A stretch of DNA of 64,000 nt from Ruminococcus flavefaciens (GTDB lineage Bacteria > Bacillota > Clostridia > Oscillospirales > Ruminococcaceae), in NCBI RefSeq assembly GCF_900143025.1, contig NZ_FRCT01000016.1, positions 1 through 64,000 on the forward strand, written 5' to 3'. Below are positions 50,667 through 60,172 of the stretch, in pieces. The notes below the pieces were generated by a model. It searched no databases and had not been told where the DNA came from. It saw only the letters and a list, made by a program, of their open reading frames with translations. Within the stretch, counting starts at the first letter, position 1, and the number at the start of each line of letters is the position of its first letter. The translations under genes and the position numbers were made by a program.

Positions 50667-52622
50667 TCAGCTCTGCATAAGTGCCTGAAATTCCTCCTCT
50701 GTGATTATAGGTACTCCAAGCTCCTTTGCAGTTTTGTTTTTAGATGAATTTGAAGTTGAATCGTTATTTATAAGGTAATCAGTCTTTGAAGATACCGAAC
50801 CTGCTGCCTTTCCCCCATTTTGCTCTATAAAGGCTTTGAGCTCGTTTCTGTTCTTCCATATATGGACTGAACCCGTTATTACAAAGGTCTTGCCTGCAAT
50901 GGCAGACTCGCCGTTCACAGCTTCTGCTTCGGTTATTTCAAGCTCTGCAAGCAGGTTATGGAACTCCTCAAGATTTCGGCTGTCCCTGAAAAAGCTGACA
51001 TAATCGCTCGCAAGCACCTCGCCTATGCCGTCAATTGCCGTAAGCTCGGCTGTTGACAGCTTTTCTATCTCCTCGGCTGTAGTGTATGTGCCGCATATTA
51101 ACCTTGAAGCCTGCCTGCCTATATTGGGTATTCCCAACGAATACAGCACACGGCTAAGCTCTGTTTTTCTTGAAGCCTCAACTGCGTCTTTAAGCTTCTG
51201 ATATGACTTCTCGCCGAAGCCCTCAAGAGTGACTATCTTTGCCTTATGGTCGTCAAGGTGGTAGAAATCGCGAAACTCACGGACAAATCCCTCAGATATA
51301 AGAGTCTCAATAGTTGCCGTTGACATTCCAACTATATTCATGGCATCACGCTGCACAAAATGCTCGAATTTACCGATATGCTTAGCTGCGCAGTCCTTAT
51401 TGGGACAGACAAGGGTCTCAACATCGTCATCTGATGTGCGCACCTCCGTTGCAGCTCCGCAGACAGGACATACAGAGGGTATCTCCAAAGTTCCCGAAGC
51501 TGTCTTATTCTCCAGCACCTGCGGGATTATCATATTTGCCTTGAATATGGTAAGTGTATCGCCTATGCCAAGTCTCAGCTGCTTCACTATGCTGAGATTA
51601 TGGACAGAAGCTCGTGAGACCGTAGTTCCTTCAAGCTCCACAGGGTCAAATATCGCAACAGGATTGAGCAGACCTGTACGGCTCGCCGACCACTCCACCT
51701 CGCGGAGCGCAGTATCCGCAGTCTCGTCGCGCCACTTAAAGGCAATGCCGTTTCTTGGCGCATGAGAGGTCTCGCCGAGGCTTAATCCGTAGGCTACATC
51801 ATCATACATGAGCACAAGACCGTCGGACGGAAATTCATTTTCCACAATAGCTTTTTCAAAGTCCGTAACTGCTCCCTCAACGGTATCGGAGTCCACAAGA
51901 ACGCCGTAAACTCGCTGAAAACCGAGCTCCTCCAGCCAGTTGAGCCTTTGCGAGAAGGAGTTCTCCTCATAGCCCTCGGCTGACACAAGATTGAATGCAA
52001 AAAAATTTATATTTCTCTCCGCAGTAACACGGGAGTCAAGATTACGTACAGTTCCCACGCAAAGATTACGGGGATTTTTGTACTTTGCCCCCTCGTCTAT
52101 CTCGGAGTTCACCTTTTCAAAGTCCTTGTACTTCATCAGAGACTCACCGCGTACTACCATACGACCGCTGAATGGGATACGAGCAGGTATACCCTTGATG
52201 TGCCGTGCGTTTGCGGTTATATCCTCGCCTATCTCACCGTTTCCGCGGGTCACAGCCTGTACCAGCTTTCCCTCCTCATAGGTCAGCACAAGAGTAAGTC
52301 CGTCCAGCTTCCAGCTGAGAAAGCCCTTATGACTGCCCAGCCAGCTTTTGAGCTCGTCAACGCTCTTGGTCTTGTCAAGCGAGAGCATTTTCGAGGGGTG
52401 ACGTATCTTTTTCAGTGAAGAAGACACCTCATAGCCTACCTGCTGTGTACGGCTCCCGCTGAGGATAATGCCTGTCTTTTTTTCAAGTGCTTCAAGCTCA
52501 TCATAGAGGTCGTCGTACTGTTTATCGGACATTATCTCAACGCCTGTATTGTAATAAGCGTCCGCAGCCTTTGCCAGCAGCTCGTTCAGCTCCTTCATTC
52601 GGTTTATATCATTTACAGCCAT
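50667..52622 (-). CDS. ligA: NAD-dependent DNA ligase, divergent form
   Basis: LigA seals nicks using NAD+. The 651 residues include the Ia region, the adenylation domain with the nucleophile lysine in SWKLDGL (about residue 99), the OB fold, a four-cysteine zinc finger (CPVCGAATE, then LVCPNKDCAAKH), helix-hairpin-helix repeats and a C-terminal BRCT domain (GKTFVITGSVHIWKNR). It departs from common LigA: HPSKMLSLDKTKS and TRGNGEIGEDI stand where HxxPMLSLxNAF and TRGDGxxGEDVT are usual. It may be a second ligase beside a standard one elsewhere. AAGGAG lies 8 bp before the ATG. Confidence 0.9.
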   Translation of the reverse strand: MAVNDINRMKELNELLAKAADAYYNTGVEIMSDKQYDDLYDELEALEKKTGIILSGSRTQQVGYEVSSSLKKIRHPSKMLSLDKTKSVDELKSWLGSHKGFLSWKLDGLTLVLTYEEGKLVQAVTRGNGEIGEDITANARHIKGIPARIPFSGRMVVRGESLMKYKDFEKVNSEIDEGAKYKNPRNLCVGTVRNLDSRVTAERNINFFAFNLVSAEGYEENSFSQRLNWLEELGFQRVYGVLVDSDTVEGAVTDFEKAIVENEFPSDGLVLMYDDVAYGLSLGETSHAPRNGIAFKWRDETADTALREVEWSASRTGLLNPVAIFDPVELEGTTVSRASVHNLSIVKQLRLGIGDTLTIFKANMIIPQVLENKTASGTLEIPSVCPVCGAATEVRTSDDDVETLVCPNKDCAAKHIGKFEHFVQRDAMNIVGMSTATIETLISEGFVREFRDFYHLDDHKAKIVTLEGFGEKSYQKLKDAVEASRKTELSRVLYSLGIPNIGRQASRLICGTYTTAEEIEKLSTAELTAIDGIGEVLASDYVSFFRDSRNLEEFHNLLAELEITEAEAVNGESAIAGKTFVITGSVHIWKNRNELKAFIEQNGGKAAGSVSSKTDYLINNDSTSNSSKNKTAKELGVPIITEEEFQALMQS

Positions 52623-52815
52623 AAAAGTAACTCCTTTTTTTAGTTGCTATTATTATACCACATTTAGAATAATAAATCAATTAAATATCAGTAAACAGTT
52701 TAGTATAAGACTGCAATATCTGCCATTACACAGTAAACAACTGCCCCAATATTCATATCAAACAAATACAAGCTCATTTTTTTGTATATAACATAGAAAA
52801 AATTTTTCCTGATAA

Positions 52816-52833
52816 TCAATGGTTTTCCGTTGA
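52816..52833. repeat. short hairpin repeat, copy 2
   Basis: TCAATGGTTTTCCGTTGA, the partner of 9316-9333; it lies in the 279-bp AT-rich gap between ligA and the oxidoreductase gene, in which I see no gene. Confidence 0.5.
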
Positions 52834-52869
52834 AAAAACAGTTTTTTATACCCTATTATAGAAGGGCAT

Positions 52870-52895
52870 AAAAAAAGGACGACACAAGGTCGTCC
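52870..52895 (-). terminator. terminator of the oxidoreductase gene
   Basis: A 7-bp stem GGACGAC/GTCGTCC (52877-52883, 52889-52895), followed on the minus strand by TTTTTTT. Confidence 0.9.
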
Positions 52896-52901
52896 CTAAG
52901 A

Positions 52902-53864
52902 TTAAAACCTACTGCTTCTCAGCCTGTCCATAAGCTCCATAACTGCGATAGTATCGCTGTGCGGAACCAGCGGACTCTCCTTCAGCCCCTTTTCAAGGCA
53001 TCTGTGGACTTCCTCCACCTCGTACTCATAACCGTTTATCGCATCGGGGTGAACGAACTTTTCGACCTCTTTTCCGTCCTTACTGAAAAGCGTACCCTCG
53101 CAGGTACAGTGGAACCAGTTTCCGAGGATAATATATCCCCTGCTGCCTGATATCACTGCATTATTGCTGAGCTGCACCTCAAAGCCATTGTCCGCAGACA
53201 CAAACGCACCGTTATTGTAGCGGAGTCTTATGGAATTGCTTATATCAACTCCGTATCGCATATGGGCATCATAAACTATCTCATCGGGCATTCCGAGAAG
53301 ATCGTGTGCAAGTGTAAGAGGATATACGCCCAGATCAAGGAGACAGCCGCCGCCGCAGTCCTCACGGAAAAGCCTGTCATTCGCATCATAAGGGATATGA
53401 TTGCTGAAATCAGCCTTTATGTACTCGATCTCGCCTATCTGTCCCGAAGCTATCCATTCCTTCATCTTTCTGTATACAGGTCTGCACTTCATCCACATGG
53501 CTTCCATGAAGAAAAGTCCCTTCTTTTCCGCAAGAGCAATAAGCTCCTTTGTTTCCTCAGCGTGAACGGTAAGAGACTTCTCACACAGCACGTTCTTGCC
53601 GTTTTCAAGGCAGAGAACTGCATCATCAAAGTGTGACGACATAGGAGTAGCTATGTAAACTATCTCAGCGTCGCTCTGCTCTGCAAACTCCTTATAGCTG
53701 CCGTAGCTTTTTTCAAAGCCGAATTTCTTTGCGAAATCCTCTGCCTTTTCAGCAGTTCTTGAAGCGACTCCGCAGAGCTGCGCGTTTTCGTTATGTCTTA
53801 GAGCTGTTGCAAATGTATGGGCTATCTTACCTGTACCGATAATGCCCCATTTAAACTTTTTCAT
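52902..53864 (-). CDS. Gfo/Idh/MocA-family oxidoreductase
   Basis: A 320-residue NAD(P)-dependent sugar or cyclitol dehydrogenase-like protein. WGIIGTGKIAHTFATAL is the Rossmann loop, VYIATPMSSHFDDAV and VLCEKSLTVHAEE carry the E-K motif, and GGCLLDLGVYPLTLAH holds the later D/H residues. The substrate is unknown; trans-1,2-dihydrobenzene-1,2-diol dehydrogenase-like annotations are common for this subgroup. Confidence 0.88.
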   Translation of the reverse strand: MKKFKWGIIGTGKIAHTFATALRHNENAQLCGVASRTAEKAEDFAKKFGFEKSYGSYKEFAEQSDAEIVYIATPMSSHFDDAVLCLENGKNVLCEKSLTVHAEETKELIALAEKKGLFFMEAMWMKCRPVYRKMKEWIASGQIGEIEYIKADFSNHIPYDANDRLFREDCGGGCLLDLGVYPLTLAHDLLGMPDEIVYDAHMRYGVDISNSIRLRYNNGAFVSADNGFEVQLSNNAVISGSRGYIILGNWFHCTCEGTLFSKDGKEVEKFVHPDAINGYEYEVEEVHRCLEKGLKESPLVPHSDTIAVMELMDRLRSSRF

Positions 53865-53876
53865 ATTGACCTCCGA

Positions 53877-54353
53877 TCAGTTATTTGACTGTGAGCAGTC
53901 GATAACACAGTCTATAGCGATTATTACTGCAAGTGCAAGTACAATGTCCTCACCGTCATTGATGTCAATTTCAAAGCTGTCGCCCCATGTCATCCAGTGC
54001 TTATGGATAGAAGCTATATATCTTCCGCCGCTTTCTATTGTATAATCATGCGCCATAACACTTCCGTTAATCTTCCAGTCAATCCCCTCAAGATGATAAT
54101 CGTTCTTGAAGAATTTGAACTCCTTTACAATATCCGTAACGTGAGTATTGCCGATATATACCGAAAAGCGCGGCAAAAGCCTCATAAGTCTCTGCTGAAT
54201 GAATGCTACCTCATTGTTATTATTGTCATAAAGATGCATTCTGCGTCCGATAGATATTTCTCCTACCGCATTGAATACCTGATTTCCATATTCGTCTGTT
54301 ATAGATGTACGCTGTCTTAATGAAAATACCTTCTGCTTAAAATATAGTTTCAT
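53877..54353 (-). CDS. LURP-one-related (Tubby-fold) protein
   Basis: A 158-residue LOR/YxjI-type protein: MKLYFKQKVFSLRQRTSITD, GEISIGRRMHLYD and the final hydrophobic helix region DIVLALAVIIAIDCV. The fold resembles Tubby C-terminal domains; the function in bacteria is unknown. I start at 54353, where GGGGA precedes an ATG and the family N-terminus MKLY begins; the frame opens 18 bp earlier. Confidence 0.82.
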   Translation of the reverse strand: MKLYFKQKVFSLRQRTSITDEYGNQVFNAVGEISIGRRMHLYDNNNNEVAFIQQRLMRLLPRFSVYIGNTHVTDIVKEFKFFKNDYHLEGIDWKINGSVMAHDYTIESGGRYIASIHKHWMTWGDSFEIDINDGEDIVLALAVIIAIDCVIDCSQSNN

Positions 54354-54381
54354 ATTTTTTCCCCATATCATGTTTTATAGT

Positions 54382-55191
54382 TTATCTTCCAAGCTGCCAG
54401 AAAGCAACTGCGCTTGCTGCTGCAACATTAAGCGAGTCTACCTCATGTGACATGGGTATCTTCACCGTATAATCGCAGTCAGCTACAGTCTTTTCCGCAA
54501 GTCCCTCACCCTCAGTACCGAGAACTATGGCAAGCCTTTCCTCCGCTGCAAGCTGAGGAGCATCAATGCTCACCGAGTCATCGCTGAGAGCCATTGCAGC
54601 CGTTTTAAATCCAAGCTCACGGAGCTGCTGCGGATAATCCCTGTCACTGTCAAGGTAAGTCCACGGTATCTGAAAAACCGTTCCCATGCTCACTCTCGAT
54701 GAACGCCTGTACAGCGGATCAGAGCAGGCAGGAGTGAGAAGTACAGCGTCCATATTCAGAGCTGCTGCGGAACGGAATATAGCTCCCACATTGGTAGGAT
54801 TCACCACATTCTCCAGCACGGCTACACGCCTTGCGTTTTTACATATATCGCTGACCTTCGGCAGCTCACGCCGTCTGAAGGCACACAGAGCTCCACGTAT
54901 CAGCTTGAAGCCCGTCAGTTCGGTTATCTCGTCAAATTCTCCCGTATAGACAGGAATACCGCCGCACCTTGAAAGGATATCCTTCATCTGACCGTCAATA
55001 TCTTTATGTTCCATGAGCATTGCATAGGGCTCATAGCCCCCGTTTATCGCACGTTCTATGACCTTTGGGCTCTCCGCAACGAAAAGTCCGCCATCAGGCT
55101 CGAAATAATGCAAAAGCTGAGGCTCGGAAAGCGCGGTAAATATTTCGGTAATGCCCTTATTTTCGGAAGTTATCTCAATTATATCTGCCAT
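54382..55191 (-). CDS. TrmH/SpoU-family RNA 2'-O-methyltransferase
   Basis: A 269-residue SPOUT methyltransferase. After an N-terminal substrate-binding part, NPTNVGAIFRSAAAL, LGTEGEGLAEKTV and IPMSHEVDSLNVAAASAVA are motifs 1-3 with the knotted SAM site. The RNA target is unknown. The start is taken at 55191 (MADIIEITS); an in-frame ATG at 55206 has no ribosome binding site. Confidence 0.9.
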   Translation of the reverse strand: MADIIEITSENKGITEIFTALSEPQLLHYFEPDGGLFVAESPKVIERAINGGYEPYAMLMEHKDIDGQMKDILSRCGGIPVYTGEFDEITELTGFKLIRGALCAFRRRELPKVSDICKNARRVAVLENVVNPTNVGAIFRSAAALNMDAVLLTPACSDPLYRRSSRVSMGTVFQIPWTYLDSDRDYPQQLRELGFKTAAMALSDDSVSIDAPQLAAEERLAIVLGTEGEGLAEKTVADCDYTVKIPMSHEVDSLNVAAASAVAFWQLGR

Positions 55192-55212
55192 ACCGTCATT
55201 CACCATTTCTTA

Positions 55213-55257
55213 TAAAAAGAGAGCCGAAGACAGTCTCTGTCATGCCTGCGGCTCTCT
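55213..55257 (-). terminator. terminator of upp
   Basis: A 9-bp stem AGAGAGCCG/CGGCTCTCT (55218-55226, 55249-55257) with a T run on the minus strand, 8 bp after the upp stop. Confidence 0.85.
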
Positions 55258-55265
55258 CTAAAAAC

Positions 55266-55895
55266 TTATTTTGTACCGAAAATTCTGTCTCCTGCGTCAC
55301 CAACGCCGGGAACGATGTACTTGTCCTCATTGAGTCTCTCGTCCATTACACCTGCATATATCTCAACATCAGGGTATGCTGCCTGAACAGCCTTAACGCC
55401 CTCAGGTGAGCAGATGATGCACATGAACTTGATATGCTTTACGCCAAGCTCCTTCAGTTCCTTGATAGCAGCAACTGCGGAATTTCCTGTTGCAAGCATA
55501 GGATCAACGATTATAGCGTCACGCTCCTCGATATCATCAGGCATCTTTGCGTAATACTTTACAGGTGACTTTGTTTCAGGATCGCGGAAAATTCCGATAT
55601 GACCTATCTTAGCAGCAGGAACAAGTGTAGTAACACCGTCTATCATGCCAAGTCCTGCACGGAGAATAGGGATAAAAGCAAGCTTTCTTCCCGAAATTAT
55701 CTTTGTTTTTGCAACAGCAAGAGGAGTTTCAAGCTCTATCTCCTTCAGCGGAAGATCTCTTGTAGCCTCATAACAGATAAACATTGCTATCTCAGATACC
55801 AGCTCACGGAACTCCTTTGTACCTGTGTTCTTATCTCTCAGAAGAGATATCTTATGCTGTACCAGCGGGTGGTCTATAATGTGTAATTCAGCCAT
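55266..55895 (-). CDS. upp: uracil phosphoribosyltransferase
   Basis: Upp salvages uracil to UMP with PRPP. The 209 residues have [13 protein letters not shown], the PRPP loop [15 protein letters not shown] and the late uracil-binding [16 protein letters not shown]. It follows rpiB by 15 bp. Confidence 0.97.
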   Translation of the reverse strand: MAELHIIDHPLVQHKISLLRDKNTGTKEFRELVSEIAMFICYEATRDLPLKEIELETPLAVAKTKIISGRKLAFIPILRAGLGMIDGVTTLVPAAKIGHIGIFRDPETKSPVKYYAKMPDDIEERDAIIVDPMLATGNSAVAAIKELKELGVKHIKFMCIICSPEGVKAVQAAYPDVEIYAGVMDERLNEDKYIVPGVGDAGDRIFGTK

Positions 55896-55910
55896 ATTTA
55901 ACAGCCCCTT

Positions 55911-56348
55911 TCAGTTTTTCTTTTCTATCTCGGTTATAAGGTCGATACGTCTCTGATGACGACCGCCCTCAAAGCCCGTAGTAAGGAATATTTCAGCAAG
56001 CTCACAAGCAAGTCCCTGTCCGAGAGTTCTTGCGCCCATGCACATAACATTTGTATTGTTATGCAGGCGTGTGAAGCGTGTCGAGAAGGAATCAGCACAC
56101 AGTGCAGCTCTGATGCCCTTGAACTTGTTTGCGGCAATTGACATACCAATACCTGTTCCGCAGATGAGTATGCCCTTTTCACAGTTGCCTGCAAGTACCT
56201 CCTTGCAGACCTTTTCTGCCATTACGGGATAATCGCATGGTTCTCCGTCAGTACCCATATCCTTGAACTCAAAGCCCTTTTCGGAAAGTGCTTCAATAAC
56301 TGCCTTTTTCATTTCCACACCAGCATGGTCACAGCCGATAGCTATCAT
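55911..56348 (-). CDS. rpiB: ribose-5-phosphate isomerase B
   Basis: RpiB interconverts ribose 5-phosphate and ribulose 5-phosphate. The 145 residues show IGCDHAGVEMK, the active-site ILICGTGIGMSIAANK with the catalytic cysteine, and HNNTNVMCMGARTLG. In context with upp it supplies the pentose-phosphate and PRPP branch. Confidence 0.96.
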   Translation of the reverse strand: MIAIGCDHAGVEMKKAVIEALSEKGFEFKDMGTDGEPCDYPVMAEKVCKEVLAGNCEKGILICGTGIGMSIAANKFKGIRAALCADSFSTRFTRLHNNTNVMCMGARTLGQGLACELAEIFLTTGFEGGRHQRRIDLITEIEKKN

Positions 56349-56369
56349 CTTTAAACATCTCCATTGTTA

Positions 56370-57074
56370 TTATTTATTCTTGGCTTCCAGATCCTTTTCA
56401 GCCTTTACCTTCTGCAAGTAGGATACCTCCAGCTCTTCTGGCTCTGAAAGCTTTCTTGAAACTCCCGCAAGACATACTCCCACAGCACTCTGAAGCCTTC
56501 CCTGAGGCGGTGCTATGGTGAATGCAGGAGAATTATATGCATTATAGAATTCAGCAGCTCCGTCACCGCAGAGCAGTGCTTCCTTTACATTGAAAGCAAG
56601 GTACTCCGCAAGCTCGTCACGGGAGATTATCTGCTCCTCCGTTATCTGCTCTACGCAGTAGCCGTCGCTCTTATAGGTACAGGTGTAAACAAGCTCGCCT
56701 CTCGCCTTCATAATGGCACATATATGCCCCTTATAGGCAAGATTGTTACAGGCAAGTCCGAGAAGAGTAGATACTCCGCAGCATTTTACGCCAAGTCCGA
56801 AGCTCATTGCCTTTACGGCTGCAACGCCTATACGCAGTCCCGTATAAGACCCGGGACCGTTTGCAGCAGCTATGCCGTCAAGGTCGGAAAGCTCCTTTCC
56901 TGCCTGCGCAAGAACGTCCTTTACCATAGGCATTATGACCTGCGAATGGGTCTTTTGAGTATATACCGTACTCTGAGCAAGAAACAGCTCAGTCTCGGAA
57001 TCGAAAAGTGCTGCGGAAGCTGTCTTTCCCGATGTATCAATCCCAAGCAGCAGCAAATCTTCCACCGTCCTCAA
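56370..57074 (-). CDS. tsaB: tRNA threonylcarbamoyladenosine biosynthesis protein TsaB
   Basis: TsaB is the partner of TsaD in making t6A on ANN-decoding tRNAs. The 234-residue ASKHA-fold protein begins LLGIDTSGKTASAALFD and has ANGPGSYTGLRIGVAAVK. It overlaps tsaE by 38 bp. No ATG is available; TTG at 57074, GTG at 57065 or TTG at 57056 could be the start, so the first six residues are uncertain. Confidence 0.92.
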   Translation of the reverse strand: MRTVEDLLLLGIDTSGKTASAALFDSETELFLAQSTVYTQKTHSQVIMPMVKDVLAQAGKELSDLDGIAAANGPGSYTGLRIGVAAVKAMSFGLGVKCCGVSTLLGLACNNLAYKGHICAIMKARGELVYTCTYKSDGYCVEQITEEQIISRDELAEYLAFNVKEALLCGDGAAEFYNAYNSPAFTIAPPQGRLQSAVGVCLAGVSRKLSEPEELEVSYLQKVKAEKDLEAKNK

Positions 57075-57477
57075 TTATAATTTCTCTGTCGTTTTCGCCA
57101 ATGCTGTTTATTGTAACATAAATAGTGTCCTTCGGAAGAAATTCAGCGATATTCTCCGACCATTCAACTGCCGCAACGTTTTCCTCAAATGGATAATCAT
57201 AAAAGCCTGTGGACTCAAGGTCGTCCTCGGTATTTATGCGGTACATATCGAAGTGATAAAGCGTGATATTCTCGCCGCGGTACTCATTTACAAGGGCAAA
57301 GGTAGGCGAAGTCACGCTGTCGCCCAGTCCCATGCCAATGGCAAGACCTCGGGTAAAGGTAGTTTTTCCTGCGCCGAGTCCGCCCTTATATGCTATCATA
57401 TCTCCTGCTTTAAGGAGACCGCCCAGCTTCTGCGCGGCTTCAATGGTCTCCGCAGGTGAATGAGTTATTATCTTCAT
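57037..57477 (-). CDS. tsaE: tRNA threonylcarbamoyladenosine biosynthesis ATPase TsaE
   Basis: A 146-residue P-loop ATPase: GGLGAGKTTFTRGLA (about residues 32-46), SPTFALVNEY and YHFDMYRI. It drives the TsaB-TsaD complex. It overlaps tsaB, as in many Clostridia. Confidence 0.95.
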   Translation of the reverse strand: MKIITHSPAETIEAAQKLGGLLKAGDMIAYKGGLGAGKTTFTRGLAIGMGLGDSVTSPTFALVNEYRGENITLYHFDMYRINTEDDLESTGFYDYPFEENVAAVEWSENIAEFLPKDTIYVTINSIGENDREIIIEDGGRFAAAWD

Positions 57478-57478
57478 A

Positions 57479-59152
57479 TCAGAAAAGTCCTGTGATACAG
57501 CCGTTATTGTCGCAGTCGATATTCAGTGCGGCAGGAGCCTTTGGAAGTCCCGGCATTGTAAGGATATCGCCTGTGTATATTACAACAAAGCCTGCGCCCG
57601 ATGAAAGTCTTGCATCGCGGACTGTTATTTTGAAGTTCTTAGGCTTTCCGAGAAGGTTAGGATTATCGGAAAGTGAATACTGTGTCTTAGCAACACATAT
57701 AGGAAGATCCCAGAAACCGATGCTCTCGATCTCCTTGATAGCCTTTTCAGCCTGAGGAGTGAATACAACTCCCTCAGCGCGGTATATCTCCTTAGCTATC
57801 TTCTCTACCTTATCCTTGATAGTAGCGTGTGTATCGTAAATAGGCTTGAATTCATTTTCGCCGCAAAGCTCGATTGTCTCGCAAACCTTCTGTGCAAGAT
57901 CCTTTCCGCCTTCGCCGCCCTTTGCGAATACCTCGCACATTGATACCTCTACGCCCATATCAGCGCAGAAGCTCTGTACGAATTTTACCTCTTCATCTGT
58001 ATCTGTAGCAAATCTGTTGATCGCAACTACTACAGGGACATGGTATTTATGCATATTTTCGATGTGAGTTCTCAGGTTCTCGATACCCTTTTCAAGTGCC
58101 CACATATTTTCCTTTGCAAGATCCTGCTTCTGAACTCCGCCGTTGTACTTCAGAGCCTTAATTGTAGCTACAATGACTACGCATGAAGGAGCAAGTCCGC
58201 CTATTCTGCACTTGATATCAAGGAACTTCTCAGCACCGAGGTCAGAGCCGAAGCCTGCCTCTGTTACCACGTAATCGCCCAGCTTCAGCGCAAGCTTTGT
58301 AGCTCTCAGTGAGTTGCAGCCGTGAGCGATATTAGCGAAAGGACCGCCGTGGATAAATGCAGGTGTATTTTCAAGAGTCTGTACAAGGTTTGGCTTGAGA
58401 GCGTCCTTGAGAAGAGCAGTCATAGCACCTGTACAGCCTAAGTCCTTAGCGTAAACAGGCTCGCCGCTGAGATTATATGCAACAAGGATATTTCCGAGTC
58501 TTTCCTTCAGGTCTGCGATATCGGAAGCAAGGCAGAGTATAGCCATTACCTCAGATGCAACCGTTATATTGAAGCCGTCCTCACGGGGGATACCGTTAGC
58601 CTTGCCGCCGAGTCCGATAAGGATATTTCTCAGGGCACGGTCGTTCATATCCATGCAGCGCTTGAACATTATTCTGCGCTGGTCTATCTGTAATACATTT
58701 CCCTGCTGGAGATGATTGTCTATCATTGCGCAGAGGAGATTGTTTGCAGCTGTAATAGCGTGCATATCACCTGTAAAGTGGAGGTTGATATCCTCCATAG
58801 GAACAACCTGAGCATAGCCGCCGCCTGCTGCGCCGCCCTTCATACCGAAAACAGGTCCGAGAGAAGGCTCTCTCAGGGCAAGCACTGATTTCTTGCCTAT
58901 CTTACGCATCGCATCTGCAAGTCCTGTACTGATAGTAGTCTTTCCCTCACCTGCGGGAGTAGGATTTATAGCTGTAACAAGTATGAGCTTTCCGTCCTCT
59001 TTGTCAGCAAGCTTTGAATACAGAGCCTCTGAAAGCTTAGCCTTGTAATGTCCGTAGGGTTCTATGTCCTCCTCAGCAATGCCGAGATCCGCTGCGATCT
59101 CAGTTATACGCTTCATTTCGGCAGCCTGAGCGATTTCGATATCAGATAACAT
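57479..59152 (-). CDS. fhs: formate-tetrahydrofolate ligase
   Basis: Fhs makes 10-formyl-THF from formate, THF and ATP, for purine synthesis or acetogenic carbon fixation. The 557 residues match the family. The ATP loop [29 protein letters not shown]-type [16 protein letters not shown] and [19 protein letters not shown] are signatures. Start at 59152 (MLSDIEIAQ) with GGAGG 9 bp upstream; the frame opens 21 bp earlier. Confidence 0.96.
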   Translation of the reverse strand: MLSDIEIAQAAEMKRITEIAADLGIAEEDIEPYGHYKAKLSEALYSKLADKEDGKLILVTAINPTPAGEGKTTISTGLADAMRKIGKKSVLALREPSLGPVFGMKGGAAGGGYAQVVPMEDINLHFTGDMHAITAANNLLCAMIDNHLQQGNVLQIDQRRIMFKRCMDMNDRALRNILIGLGGKANGIPREDGFNITVASEVMAILCLASDIADLKERLGNILVAYNLSGEPVYAKDLGCTGAMTALLKDALKPNLVQTLENTPAFIHGGPFANIAHGCNSLRATKLALKLGDYVVTEAGFGSDLGAEKFLDIKCRIGGLAPSCVVIVATIKALKYNGGVQKQDLAKENMWALEKGIENLRTHIENMHKYHVPVVVAINRFATDTDEEVKFVQSFCADMGVEVSMCEVFAKGGEGGKDLAQKVCETIELCGENEFKPIYDTHATIKDKVEKIAKEIYRAEGVVFTPQAEKAIKEIESIGFWDLPICVAKTQYSLSDNPNLLGKPKNFKITVRDARLSSGAGFVVIYTGDILTMPGLPKAPAALNIDCDNNGCITGLF

Positions 59153-59188
59153 TATTGTGTTCCTCCGTGTCATTGTATTAATAGTATT

Positions 59189-59217
59189 ATTATACCACGT
59201 TTTTATGTCAATTGCAA
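59189..59217 (-). promoter_or_regulatory. promoter of fhs
   Basis: On the minus strand TTGCAA (59217-59212), 17 bp, TATAAT (59194-59189). A TTGACA also lies inside the spacer, which could give an overlapping alternative. Confidence 0.7.
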
Positions 59218-59240
59218 GGTCTGAGCAAATATTATCAGCA

Positions 59241-59277
59241 AAAACAAAGAGGACTGTACCTTGCGGAACAGCCCTCT
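59241..59277 (-). terminator. terminator of the xylA-ABC operon
   Basis: A 13-bp stem with a single mismatch (59248-59260, 59265-59277), followed on the minus strand by TTTGTTTTTG, 41 bp past the last permease stop. Confidence 0.88.
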
Positions 59278-59317
59278 GAGATTTAAGAAAGAAAAATGTG
59301 ATAACTTAAAGAATACA

Positions 59318-60172
59318 TTAACCCTTTACGCCGCCCAGTGCAACACCTGCGATGATATGCTTTGAAAGCAGGAAGTATACAACGAGGAGCGGAATAACTG
59401 TAAGGAAAAGTCCAAGATAAACAGCACCCATTTCGGTCTTGTATGAGTCACCGTTAAGGAGACTTACCATCATAGGCATTGTTTTCTTTTCGTTAACCGT
59501 GAGAAGTACCTGTGGCAGGAACAACTGGTTCCATGAAGCAACAAATGAGAATATTGCCTGTGTAGCCATAGCAGGCTTCATCATCGGAAGAACTATCTGA
59601 TTGAATATCCTGAACTCACCTGCACCGTCAATTCTTGCTGACTGTAGAATTTCCATAGGAAGTGACGGTATCATATACTGCCTCATAAAGAACACTGTGG
59701 TAGGTGCTGCAATAGAAGGAAGTATAAGTGGAAGGAAGCTGTTGAGCCAGCCGATGCCGTGAATGAAATGATAGAAACCGATAGCTGTTACCTGTGCAGG
59801 GATCATAAGAACTGCCATGATAACTGTGAAGAACGGCTTTCTGAGCTTCCAGTCATATGCAACAAGAGCAAAAGCTGTCATTGTTGAAAAATAGATATTA
59901 CATAATGTGGAACCACAAGATATTATCAGTGAGTTTTTAAAGCCTACTAAAGGCTGGAAATCTCTGCCTGCGAATACAGCATAGTTCTTCATCAGATGCC
60001 CTCTGGGTATAAATGACAAAGCATTCTCCTGTATCTGCGGAGTACTTCTTGTGGAGTTAACTATCATTATGATAAAGGGCAAAAGGCTAAGTACAGTAAG
60101 GAGTGCACAAAATGTATATGCTGTGACCTTAAACGCTATGGACTTAGAACCTGATTTGCTTACAGCCGCCAT
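59318..60172 (-). CDS. carbohydrate ABC transporter permease, MalG type
   Basis: A 284-residue inner-membrane permease with six hydrophobic helices and the EAA loop ILQSARIDGAGEFRIFNQIVLP, which docks the ATPase. It overlaps the upstream permease gene by 13 bp. No ATPase gene is in the operon, so a shared ATPase such as MsmK is likely. Confidence 0.93.
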   Translation of the reverse strand: MAAVSKSGSKSIAFKVTAYTFCALLTVLSLLPFIIMIVNSTRSTPQIQENALSFIPRGHLMKNYAVFAGRDFQPLVGFKNSLIISCGSTLCNIYFSTMTAFALVAYDWKLRKPFFTVIMAVLMIPAQVTAIGFYHFIHGIGWLNSFLPLILPSIAAPTTVFFMRQYMIPSLPMEILQSARIDGAGEFRIFNQIVLPMMKPAMATQAIFSFVASWNQLFLPQVLLTVNEKKTMPMMVSLLNGDSYKTEMGAVYLGLFLTVIPLLVVYFLLSKHIIAGVALGGVKG

